Source: Faeciplasma gallinarum (GTDB lineage Bacteria > Bacillota > Clostridia > Oscillospirales > Ruminococcaceae). From it: a stretch of DNA of 30,451 nt. This document shows, one piece after another, positions 15,804 through 21,950 of this stretch (positions are counted from its first letter, which is position 1; every line of letters begins with the position of its first letter). A program made the translations under genes and the position numbers. The notes below the pieces were generated by a model. The model made no database searches. It was not told where the DNA came from and saw nothing but the letters and a program-made list of their open reading frames with translations. The stretch spans positions 1-30,451 of the forward strand of contig DVIR01000065.1 in the NCBI GenBank assembly GCA_018711085.1, written 5' to 3'.

Positions 15804-15957
15804 ATTCGGGCAGGTCTCCCGACTTGGACTCATGCGCTCCGCGCCTTCCCGCTTTCGGCAGTGACATATGCGAAGCAAGCGTCTTCACGGTGACAGGTTC
15901 GTGCGGAAATCTCATCCGCTTCCCTATTAAATCGCAGATTAACAGCAATACCCGAAT
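15804..15957 (-). promoter_or_regulatory. Cobalamin (B12) riboswitch
   Basis: On the minus strand the 5' ATTCGGG (15951-15957) pairs with CCCGAAT (15804-15810) to close P1. Between them, in order, are the conserved features of the AdoCbl-type aptamer: GGGAAGCGGATGAGATTTCC, a GTCACTG core, GCGGGAAGG, and the B12-box-like GTCGGGAGACCTGCC immediately before the closing arm. Order and spacing match the family. It precedes the three-gene ABC uptake operon with an intrinsic terminator in between, so high cobalamin should switch transcription off. A promoter upstream was not clearly visible. Confidence 0.88.
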
Positions 15958-15961
15958 AGGC

Positions 15962-15984
15962 TGTACATAAATTTTGTACATAAA
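15962..15984. repeat. Tandem 10-bp direct repeat, possible operator
   Basis: TGTACATAAA occurs twice with a 3-base spacer (15962-15971 and 15975-15984), just upstream of the riboswitch on the minus strand. Each contains the palindrome TGTACA. It may be an operator or part of the missing promoter (TATGTA -10-like on the minus strand). Confidence 0.45.
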
Positions 15985-15989
15985 GCTAA

Positions 15990-16019
15990 GCTCCGGCACA
16001 TATTTATTAGTGCCGGAGC
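15990..16019 (-). terminator. Hairpin after the AbrB-like gene
   Basis: A perfect 10-bp GC-rich stem (15990-15999 with 16010-16019) lies 17 bases after the AbrB-like stop. The following minus-strand sequence (TTAGCTTTATG) has only a weak T tract, so termination strength is uncertain. Confidence 0.6.
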
Positions 16020-16036
16020 CAAGCCCTCATGAAAAA

Positions 16037-16279
16037 TTACATGTTCTTGATCTTTTCGAAGCAAGCAGGGCAGATGTGCTTTCCGCCAAACTCGATGATA
16101 TCCTCACCCTCGCCGCAGAAGACGCAGGTGTTGGAGTACTTCTTAAGTACGATAGCGCCATTATCGGTGAAGATCTCAAGGGGATCCTTCTCCTTAATGT
16201 CCATCGACTTTCTCAGCTCCATGGGGATAACTATCCTACCGAGCTCGTCTACTTTTCTAACAATTCCAGTTGACTTCAT
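16037..16279 (-). CDS. AbrB-family regulator with C-terminal zinc ribbon
   Basis: An 80-residue protein. Residues 1-47 are a swapped-hairpin AbrB DNA-binding domain (STGIVRKVDELGRIVIPMEL and DPLEIF), close to AbrB/Abh/SpoVT N-termini. The C-terminus carries CVFC (Cys52, Cys55) and CPAC (Cys70, Cys73), a likely single zinc ribbon. In Bacillus AbrB controls transition-state genes; here the target genes are unknown. Strong GGAGG site, its own promoter at 16308-16336, and a hairpin downstream. This short CxxC-tailed form is common in Clostridia. Confidence 0.92.
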   Translation of the reverse strand: MKSTGIVRKVDELGRIVIPMELRKSMDIKEKDPLEIFTDNGAIVLKKYSNTCVFCGEGEDIIEFGGKHICPACFEKIKNM

Positions 16280-16307
16280 GATCTATACCTCCATTCTTTA
16301 TAATTAC

Positions 16308-16336
16308 AATTTACTACAACTTTCGACAGATGTCAA
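16308..16336 (-). promoter_or_regulatory. Promoter of the AbrB-like gene
   Basis: Minus-strand TTGACA (16331-16336), 17-base spacer and TAAATT (16308-16313), about 30 bases before the start codon. Confidence 0.65.
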
Positions 16337-16498
16337 TAATAAATTTTTGCATTTTTATTTAATAGCCTATATAATTATTTAATATCGATTTATTTGACGA
16401 CGATTTATAAAATACGCTCACAAATGCACGTATTTAAGCGGTTTGTACCGATTGAATTTTTTCAGACCTAAAAAATAACTAACAAACATCTTGTGCCT

Positions 16499-16527
16499 TT
16501 GCGCAAAAAATATAATTAAATTATACT
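16499..16527 (+). promoter_or_regulatory. Possible promoter of spmA/spmB
   Basis: TATACT at 16522-16527 lies 17 bases after TTGCGC (16499-16504). Only the -10 is good, and the leader to the ATG at 16543 would be very short. A sporulation sigma factor may be used instead; no clear sigma-E or sigma-G signature was identified. Confidence 0.3.
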
Positions 16528-16542
16528 ATATGGAGCGTCAAC

Positions 16543-17310
16543 ATGATAAATTATATACTTATCGGAATGATTTTTTTGTCCTGCATAACTGCATTTTTTA
16601 CCGGCAACATATCAGATGTTTCCACAGCTGTAATCTCAAGTGGAACTACGGCGGTAAATCTTCTGCTCACAATTATAGGTTCGATGGCAACGTGGGGCGG
16701 GGTTATGCGAGTTGCTCAAGAGTCGGGTCTTACAGACAAAGTTGCAAAGCTCATAGCGCCTGTCCTCAAAAAGATATTTAAGGGCGTAGACGAAAACTCC
16801 AAGGCGTTCAAGGCGATTGCGATGAACATAACCGCAAACATATTCGGGCTTGGAAACGCAGCCACGCCGTTAGGAATAGAAGCCATGCGGGAGCTTGAAA
16901 AGACGGAAGCGGAGGGAAGCGACGGCGAAACGGCATCGAGGAACATGATACTTCTCGCGGTGTTCAACACGTCGTCGGTTGAGCTGATACCCACCACCGT
17001 TGCAGCCTTGAGAACAGCCCACGGCAGTCAGGCGCCGCTTGACATACTCTCATGCGTGCTCGTGGTGTCGGTTGCGTCTTTAGCTGTGAGCGCGGCGTTT
17101 GTATACATATTTGACGGTGTCAAAAAGCACAGCAAGCACGAGCGCCGTGCGGGGCCTGCGTATGACAAGGGAGGCGGATACGATGAATTTTTCGGCAATG
17201 GTGATACCGGTATTTCTGCTTGCGGTGCTGGGGTACGGGCTTTACAAGAAGGTGGACGTATTCAGCGCGTTCATAGCCGGAGCAAAGGAAAACATATTGG
17301 TGGGGTTTGA
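16543..17310 (+). CDS. spmA: Spore maturation protein A (SpmA), with run-on C-terminus
   Basis: A membrane protein of the nucleoside-recognition/Gate domain family, required with SpmB for spore core dehydration in Bacillus. Hydrophobic helices surround NIFGLGNAATPLGIEAM, the SpmA hallmark, and NTSSVELIPTTVAALR matches the second conserved block. Homology ends near FDGVKKHSKHE (about residue 195), the usual SpmA length. The frame then continues about 60 residues of low-complexity Gly/Arg-rich sequence, overlapping spmB out of frame by 128 bases. The other frame has a TGA at 17163-17165 just before the spmB ribosome site, which is where a normal spmA would end. A small indel near the 3' end, real or from assembly, would explain the run-on. 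Confidence 0.87.
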   Translation: MINYILIGMIFLSCITAFFTGNISDVSTAVISSGTTAVNLLLTIIGSMATWGGVMRVAQESGLTDKVAKLIAPVLKKIFKGVDENSKAFKAIAMNITANIFGLGNAATPLGIEAMRELEKTEAEGSDGETASRNMILLAVFNTSSVELIPTTVAALRTAHGSQAPLDILSCVLVVSVASLAVSAAFVYIFDGVKKHSKHERRAGPAYDKGGGYDEFFGNGDTGISACGAGVRALQEGGRIQRVHSRSKGKHIGGV

Positions 17311-17701
17311 CATACTCCCCTCGCTCGTGACGCTCATGCTTGCGGTGAGCGTTTTTAAGGAATCGGGCACCATGGGAATTATAACCGACCTGATATCCCC
17401 GATAACAGAGCTTATAGGGATACCGGCAGACTGCGTTCCGCTTGCCCTGATGAGGCCGGTATCGGGAAGCGGCGCGCTCTCGGTTTTGGAGGAAATCCTC
17501 ACGAAAGACGGCGCAGACAGCTTTTCCGGAAGGGTTGCAAGCGTTCTGATGGGTTCTACGGAAACCACCTTTTACACAATTGCCGTTTACTTCGGCGCGA
17601 CAAAGGTAAAAAAAACCCGCCATGCGCTTCCGAGTGCGCTGGCGGGAGATGTCACCGCGTTTTTGCTTTCCGCGCTGACGGTAAGGGTGTTTTTGGGGTG
17701 A
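17183..17701 (+). CDS. spmB: Spore maturation protein B (SpmB)
   Basis: The 172-residue partner of SpmA, also a Gate-domain membrane protein. Marks: KENILVGFDILPSLVTLMLA, the central RPVSGSGALSVL, and MGSTETTFYTIAVYFGA, all typical of SpmB. Start at the ATG behind AAGGGAGG; the longer upstream frame from 17099 overlaps the spmA membrane region and is rejected. Its stop TGA lies in a 16-base palindrome shared with the stop of the convergent ymdB gene. Confidence 0.92.
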   Translation: MNFSAMVIPVFLLAVLGYGLYKKVDVFSAFIAGAKENILVGFDILPSLVTLMLAVSVFKESGTMGIITDLISPITELIGIPADCVPLALMRPVSGSGALSVLEEILTKDGADSFSGRVASVLMGSTETTFYTIAVYFGATKVKKTRHALPSALAGDVTAFLLSALTVRVFLG

Positions 17702-17712
17702 CCACGGTCACC
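17697..17712. other. Palindrome containing both convergent stop codons
   Basis: GGTGACC-AC-GGTCACC is a near-perfect palindrome. The TGA of spmB and the TGA of the opposing ymdB occupy equivalent positions in its two arms. The 2-base loop makes it a poor terminator, and no T run follows. Confidence 0.5.
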
Positions 17713-18475
17713 TGAGCGTCAGCCTTGTGATGGACAGAGCTTTTCCCGTCGCTTCGTTAAACTCCACGACCGCGGCGTTTAAAAAGCATGGGGTGTCCGC
17801 TTCGACAAATCTGACGGGGAAATTCAGCCTTTGCTTTTGTATGGCAAGCTCTTTTTTCACGCCAAGAACGGACTCTTCCGGACCTGTCATGCCGACATCG
17901 GTTATATACGCCGTGCCGCCGCTCAGGATCTGCTCATCGGCGGTCTGCACGTGCGTATGCGTACCCAAAACAGCCGTCACCCTGCCGTTCAAATAGTAGC
18001 CCATGGCTTTTTTCTCGGCGGTTGCCTCGGCATGAAAATCGACGAATATATTTTTTGTGTCTATCTCGGCAAGCGCCTTATCTATTGACTCAAACGGGTT
18101 TGCAAGCGGGCTCATATAAACCACGCCCATCAAATTTACCACCGCAACCCTGCATCTGCCCATGTCAAGCGTATACACGCCCTTGCCTATAACCTCGTCA
18201 GAGTAATTGACCGGTCTTAAAAGGTGCTCCACGGTATCAAACATATCAAGGGACTCGCGCCTTTTAAATGCGTGGTTTCCCGTTGTTATCACATCGGCGC
18301 CGATGTTAGTCAGGGCGCTGCACGACTGCTTTGTGATGCCGTTTCCGACAGCGGAGTTTTCGCCGTTTACCACGGTTATGTCTATGGCATAGTCTTTTTT
18401 TATGCCGTAAAGCTTTTCAGCCAAAAAGTCGCATCCCGCGCTTGAAACCACATCTCCGACAAACAAAAGTCTCAT
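17708..18475 (-). CDS. ymdB: YmdB-family metallophosphoesterase
   Basis: A 255-residue phosphodiesterase of the TIGR00282/YmdB family, whose Bacillus member cleaves 2',3'-cyclic nucleotides and affects biofilm and motility. Metal-binding residues are visible in order: Asp8 (FVGDVV), NGENSA, TTGNHAF, VDFHAEAT and GTHTHVQT, and later DVGMTGP. This is the complete family signature. The start at 18475 follows GGAGGGA; an in-frame upstream ATG (18499) adds eight residues but precedes that site. It lies 36 bases after the ttcA-like stop, in one operon with it. Confidence 0.94.
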   Translation of the reverse strand: MRLLFVGDVVSSAGCDFLAEKLYGIKKDYAIDITVVNGENSAVGNGITKQSCSALTNIGADVITTGNHAFKRRESLDMFDTVEHLLRPVNYSDEVIGKGVYTLDMGRCRVAVVNLMGVVYMSPLANPFESIDKALAEIDTKNIFVDFHAEATAEKKAMGYYLNGRVTAVLGTHTHVQTADEQILSGGTAYITDVGMTGPEESVLGVKKELAIQKQRLNFPVRFVEADTPCFLNAAVVEFNEATGKALSITRLTLR

Positions 18476-18511
18476 ATAATGCTCCCTCCAAAACCGCATT
18501 CCGTTATGCGT

Positions 18512-19252
18512 CTACTCATTGTCCCCTTTAGTCTCTTTAAATCCCCAGCCGTTTACGCCCGCACGTCTCATTGCCCCGAAAATGCTGTCGGTAAATCCGT
18601 GATCCTCCCTCTCCCTTTGCATGAGAAACTCCTTCATTTCTTCGCGCTTGGTGTTGCCGTCGGCAGGGCATTTTGACTTGACTATCTCGATATTATTTCT
18701 CTTCACGGCGCTTTTTATAGCGCTTTCGGGGGCAAACACGAGCGGCCTTATCATCCAAAGCTCTTTTCTTGAAAGATAGCTCTTAGGAGAAAAGCAGCCT
18801 ATTCTGCCCTCTATGAACAGGTTCATCATAAATGTTTCGACTGCGTCGTTGTAATGGTGACCCAAAGCCACCTTGTTGCAGCCGGCTTCCTTTGCCGCAT
18901 CATGCAGCGCTCCTCTTCTCATCCTCGCGCACAGCGAGCACGGGTGCTCCTCGCGGCGTATGTCAAAGACAATCTCACCTATTTTAGTCCTTTTTAGTAT
19001 GTATTCCACGCCGTGTTCAGAGCACAGCTTTTCAACCGCCGAATAATCTCCCGGCACTCCTCCGAACATCGGGTCTAAAGTCACGGCCGTCAGCTCATAA
19101 TCAATACCTATGAATCTTTTAAGCAGAATAAGACCCATCAAGAGCACAAGGCTGTCCTTGCCGCCCGAAACGCCGACGGCGATTTTATCCCCGTCCTGTA
19201 TCATGTCAAATTCCTGTATTGCTTTTCTCATGTATCCGAGTATTCTTTGCAT
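18512..19252 (-). CDS. TtcA-like tRNA thiolation enzyme (PP-loop ATPase)
   Basis: A 246-residue PP-loop ATP pyrophosphatase. The nucleotide motif SGGKDS is at 29-34. Cys105 and Cys108 in CSLC and Cys195 in SKCPAD match the cysteine trio that holds an iron-sulfur cluster in TtcA, and GHHYNDAVET (about 131-140) is the family signature. TtcA forms 2-thiocytidine at tRNA position 32; Clostridia carry several related paralogues, so the exact tRNA base modified is not certain. GAGGAG precedes the ATG and a promoter lies at 19282-19310. Stop is TAG. Confidence 0.9.
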   Translation of the reverse strand: MQRILGYMRKAIQEFDMIQDGDKIAVGVSGGKDSLVLLMGLILLKRFIGIDYELTAVTLDPMFGGVPGDYSAVEKLCSEHGVEYILKRTKIGEIVFDIRREEHPCSLCARMRRGALHDAAKEAGCNKVALGHHYNDAVETFMMNLFIEGRIGCFSPKSYLSRKELWMIRPLVFAPESAIKSAVKRNNIEIVKSKCPADGNTKREEMKEFLMQREREDHGFTDSIFGAMRRAGVNGWGFKETKGDNE

Positions 19253-19281
19253 CCCGTCATCTCCTCATATTCAACATGGAT

Positions 19282-19310
19282 ATTATATCACGTTCCTGCG
19301 CGCCTTTAAA
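19282..19310 (-). promoter_or_regulatory. Promoter of the ttcA-like/ymdB operon
   Basis: Minus-strand TATAAT (19282-19287) with TTTAAA (19305-19310) 17 bases upstream; the start codon follows about 30 bases later. Confidence 0.6.
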
Positions 19311-19329
19311 CCCGCAAAATAAAAAAGCG

Positions 19330-19557
19330 CATAAAAGTGAAATAAGAGAGAACCACAGCGGTACTCTCTTATCTCACCATTTACTTGGAACATTATATTA
19401 TGAAGATAGCTATAGTATAAGGCATAATTCATGCACGCAAATTCAATGCTCACATGCGGTCGATCGCTCACCGCCAAGGTAGAATAAAGCGCATCGATTT
19501 GCCGCGGACTCAGCCTCGCACACACAACATGTTCGGTCGCTCCGCATTTCTTATTAC
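19330..19557 (-). ncRNA. Candidate small RNA of about 225 nt
   Basis: Between ttcA and pckG a minus-strand promoter (TATACT at 19564-19569) leads to a region that ends in a long hairpin: ATAAGAGAG and CTCTCTTAT arms, extended by GTGA/TCAC, at 19337-19377. On the minus strand it is followed by TTTTATGCGCTTTTTT. Further stems such as GCGGT/ACCGC (near 19463-19482) can form inside. An 80-codon frame runs through (stop at 19283) but has no ribosome site, crosses the terminator hairpin and resembles nothing I know. A regulatory RNA is therefore more likely than a protein, but the family is unrecognised. Confidence 0.35.
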
Positions 19558-19563
19558 ACTTAT

Positions 19564-19591
19564 AGTATACACCGATTTGCGAAAAAGTAAA
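19564..19591 (-). promoter_or_regulatory. Possible promoter of the candidate small RNA
   Basis: Minus-strand TTTACT (19586-19591), 16-base spacer and TATACT (19564-19569). The -10 is good; the -35 has three mismatches. Confidence 0.4.
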
Positions 19592-19800
19592 TTGTCATTT
19601 TGTATGAATTTATTTAAGAATAGGCTTTTAACAATATTCATATTATCACATTTTCATCGGCGTTTCGCAGGCGTGTGCCGTTGTGAAAGCGCGTTAAAGT
19701 GCGTATTTTGAGCGATTTGGGGCGGTTTTTTAAGATGTGCAATGTGCACAACAGTGTGCGCAGCGCGCTCATGCATACATGCCGTATGTCAGCATGCGCA

Positions 19801-19838
19801 TAAAAAATCTGCGCGGCAGGAATACCCTACCGCGCAGA
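19801..19838 (-). terminator. Terminator of pckG
   Basis: A perfect 9-bp stem TCTGCGCGG/CCGCGCAGA (19808-19816 with 19830-19838) is followed on the minus strand by TTTTTTA, about 20 bases after the pckG stop. Confidence 0.92.
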
Positions 19839-19858
19839 CAAAGTATCGATAATTTTTA

Positions 19859-21646
19859 TTATCCGAGTCTTGCCTTGAGAGCGTCAAGCTCGCCTGCAAG
19901 CTCCTTAGGAAGCTTGTCGCCGAACTTAGCATAGAACTCGCCTATGCCGTTTGCCTCTTCCTTCCAAAGGCCCTTATCGACGCTGAGAAGTCCCTTGATG
20001 GTCTCGGTGGTGATACCGTCAAGTTCCTCTACGTTGATGTCCTCGGGCTTAGGCTCATATCCGATGGGAGTCTCAACAGCATCTACAGCGTCCTCGCAGC
20101 GGTCGATGATCCACTCAAGAACTCTCATGTTGTCGCCGAAGCCGGGCCAGATGAAGTTGCCGTCGTCGTCGGTTCTGAACCAGTTTACGTTGAAGATCTT
20201 AGGAGCCTTGTCGCCAAGGATCTTGCCCATCTCGAGCCAGTGAGCCCAGTAGTCGCCCATGTTGTATCCGCAGAACGGAAGCATTGCCATGGGGTCTCTT
20301 CTAACTACGCCTACAGCGCCGGTGGCGGCTGCAGTTGTCTCAGAAGCCATGATAGAGCCTACGAAAGTACCATGCTGCCAGTTGAATGACTGGTATACCA
20401 GCGGAGCGGTCTTTGCACGTCTGCCGCCGAATATGATGGCGCTTATCGGAACGCCCTTAGGATTGTTGAACTCGGGAGAAATGCAGGGGCAGTTTACAGC
20501 GGGAGCCGTGAAACGTGAGTTGGGATGAGCAAGCTTGTTGCCCTGAGCGATGTATTCGGGGCCGTTTACCTTAGTGCCCTTCCACTCGGTGGCGTTTACC
20601 GGCGGATGATCGTCAAGCTTCTCCCACCAAACGGTCATATCGTCGTTGTTGATTGCAACGTTGGTGAAGATGGTGTTCTTTCTTGTAGAAGCCAAAGCGT
20701 TGGGGTTGGACTTTTCGTTTGTGCCGGGAGCAACTCCGAAGAATCCGTTCTCGGGGTTGATGGCGTAAAGTCTTCCGTCCTCGCCGGGCTTGAGCCAAGC
20801 TATATCGTCGCCGACGGTCCAAACCTTATAGCCCTTCTTTGTGTAAATCTGCGGAGGAATGAGCATTGCAAGGTTTGTCTTACCGCATGCAGATGGGAAA
20901 GCAGCGGTTACATACTTGATCTCGCCGTTGGGCTTTTCGATGCCGAGTATGAGCATGTGCTCAGCCATCCAGCCTTCGTTCTTGCCCTGATAAGAAGCAA
21001 TTCTCAAAGCGAAGCACTTCTTGCCCAAAAGAACGTTTCCGCCGTATGCGGAGTTGATTGACCAAATGGTGTTGTCCTCCGGGAACTGAACAATGTATCT
21101 GTTTTCAGGATCAACATTTGCCTTTGAGTGAAGTCCTCTTACGAAGTCATTGGAAACATCGCCGAGGTTCTCAAACGCCTGCTCGCCCATTCTCGTCATG
21201 ATAGCCATGTTGAGAACGACGTAGATTGAGTCGGTAACCTCAACGCCGACCTTTGCCAAAGGCGAACCGATAGGTCCCATGGAGTAAGGAATGATATACA
21301 TTGTTCTGCCCTTCATTACGCCGTCGTACATTGGGGTCAGCTTAGCATACATCTCCTTGGGGTCACACCAGTTGTTAGTCGGTCCCGCATCCTCTTTCTT
21401 GCGGGAGCAGATGAAGGTTCTGTCCTCAACACGCGCAACGTCGTTGGGCAGAGTTCTGTGATACAGGCATCCGGGAAGCTTTTCCTGGTTAAGCCTGATC
21501 ATCTCGCCGGTAGCGCATGCCTCGTCGCGGAGCTGGTTGAGCTGCTCTTCGCTGCCGTCGATCCAGACAACCTTGTCCGGCTTAGTGAGTGCGATCATCT
21601 CATCGACCCACTTGTTTACGTTTGGGTTCTTAGTAAGTGATGCCAT
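19859..21646 (-). CDS. pckG: Phosphoenolpyruvate carboxykinase, GTP-type
   Basis: Interconverts oxaloacetate plus GTP with PEP, CO2 and GDP in the cytosol. The 595 residues match the GTP class (about 600), not the ATP class (about 540). The P-loop FPSACGKTN at 250-258 contains the hyper-reactive Cys of GTP-PEPCKs; GDDIAW is at about 279-284 (kinase-2, metal ligand), IIFGGRRAKTAPLV and FVGSIMASETTAAA follow, and FNVNWFR near the C-terminus is typical. AAGGAG precedes the ATG; a strong promoter lies about 95 bases upstream. In fermentative anaerobes it often runs in the CO2-fixing direction feeding oxaloacetate to succinate; direction cannot be read here. ppdK lies about 6 kb away on the same strand. 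Confidence 0.97.
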   Translation of the reverse strand: MASLTKNPNVNKWVDEMIALTKPDKVVWIDGSEEQLNQLRDEACATGEMIRLNQEKLPGCLYHRTLPNDVARVEDRTFICSRKKEDAGPTNNWCDPKEMYAKLTPMYDGVMKGRTMYIIPYSMGPIGSPLAKVGVEVTDSIYVVLNMAIMTRMGEQAFENLGDVSNDFVRGLHSKANVDPENRYIVQFPEDNTIWSINSAYGGNVLLGKKCFALRIASYQGKNEGWMAEHMLILGIEKPNGEIKYVTAAFPSACGKTNLAMLIPPQIYTKKGYKVWTVGDDIAWLKPGEDGRLYAINPENGFFGVAPGTNEKSNPNALASTRKNTIFTNVAINNDDMTVWWEKLDDHPPVNATEWKGTKVNGPEYIAQGNKLAHPNSRFTAPAVNCPCISPEFNNPKGVPISAIIFGGRRAKTAPLVYQSFNWQHGTFVGSIMASETTAAATGAVGVVRRDPMAMLPFCGYNMGDYWAHWLEMGKILGDKAPKIFNVNWFRTDDDGNFIWPGFGDNMRVLEWIIDRCEDAVDAVETPIGYEPKPEDINVEELDGITTETIKGLLSVDKGLWKEEANGIGEFYAKFGDKLPKELAGELDALKARLG

Positions 21647-21739
21647 TATATTGATCTCCTTTTTAAAAGATTTTTTAACTTATAAAGCTGTTTGAGGAAC
21701 ATTGCGTCTTATGCTAAAACCAATTTTTCCTCATGTATT

Positions 21740-21768
21740 ATGATACACTCCGAGAGTCAACATGTCAA
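21740..21768 (-). promoter_or_regulatory. Promoter of pckG
   Basis: Minus-strand TTGACA (21763-21768), 17-base spacer and TATCAT (21740-21745). A leader of roughly 90 nt follows before the start codon. Confidence 0.8.
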
Positions 21769-21889
21769 GCGAGCAACTTTAAGTTTCACGAAATTTTCAA
21801 AATCATTCATCCTATAAACTATCATTATATCCGTTATGACAAAGTCGAGTTTTATTATTATATATCAATCTAAGAGTTTATAAAAATCA

Positions 21890-21918
21890 TTGTTATGCGG
21901 GCGCATATCGTTTAAAAT
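21890..21918 (+). promoter_or_regulatory. Promoter of the GH31 gene
   Basis: TTGTTA (21890-21895), 17-base spacer and TAAAAT (21913-21918), about 30 bases before the ATG. The rest of the 21661-21950 intergenic region is AT-rich with no further feature seen. Confidence 0.55.
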
Positions 21919-21950
21919 AAAAGAAAATAAAACTAAGGAGCAGATGTATT

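Noticed and set aside
19337..19377. T-box antiterminator-like ACCGC sequence in the hairpin
   Set aside because: The conserved TGG-N-ACC-GCG T-box core is not present and no aminoacyl-tRNA or amino-acid gene follows.
19283..19525. 80-codon minus-strand frame between ttcA and pckG
   Set aside because: No ribosome site, runs through a terminator-type hairpin and the ttcA promoter, no recognisable motif.
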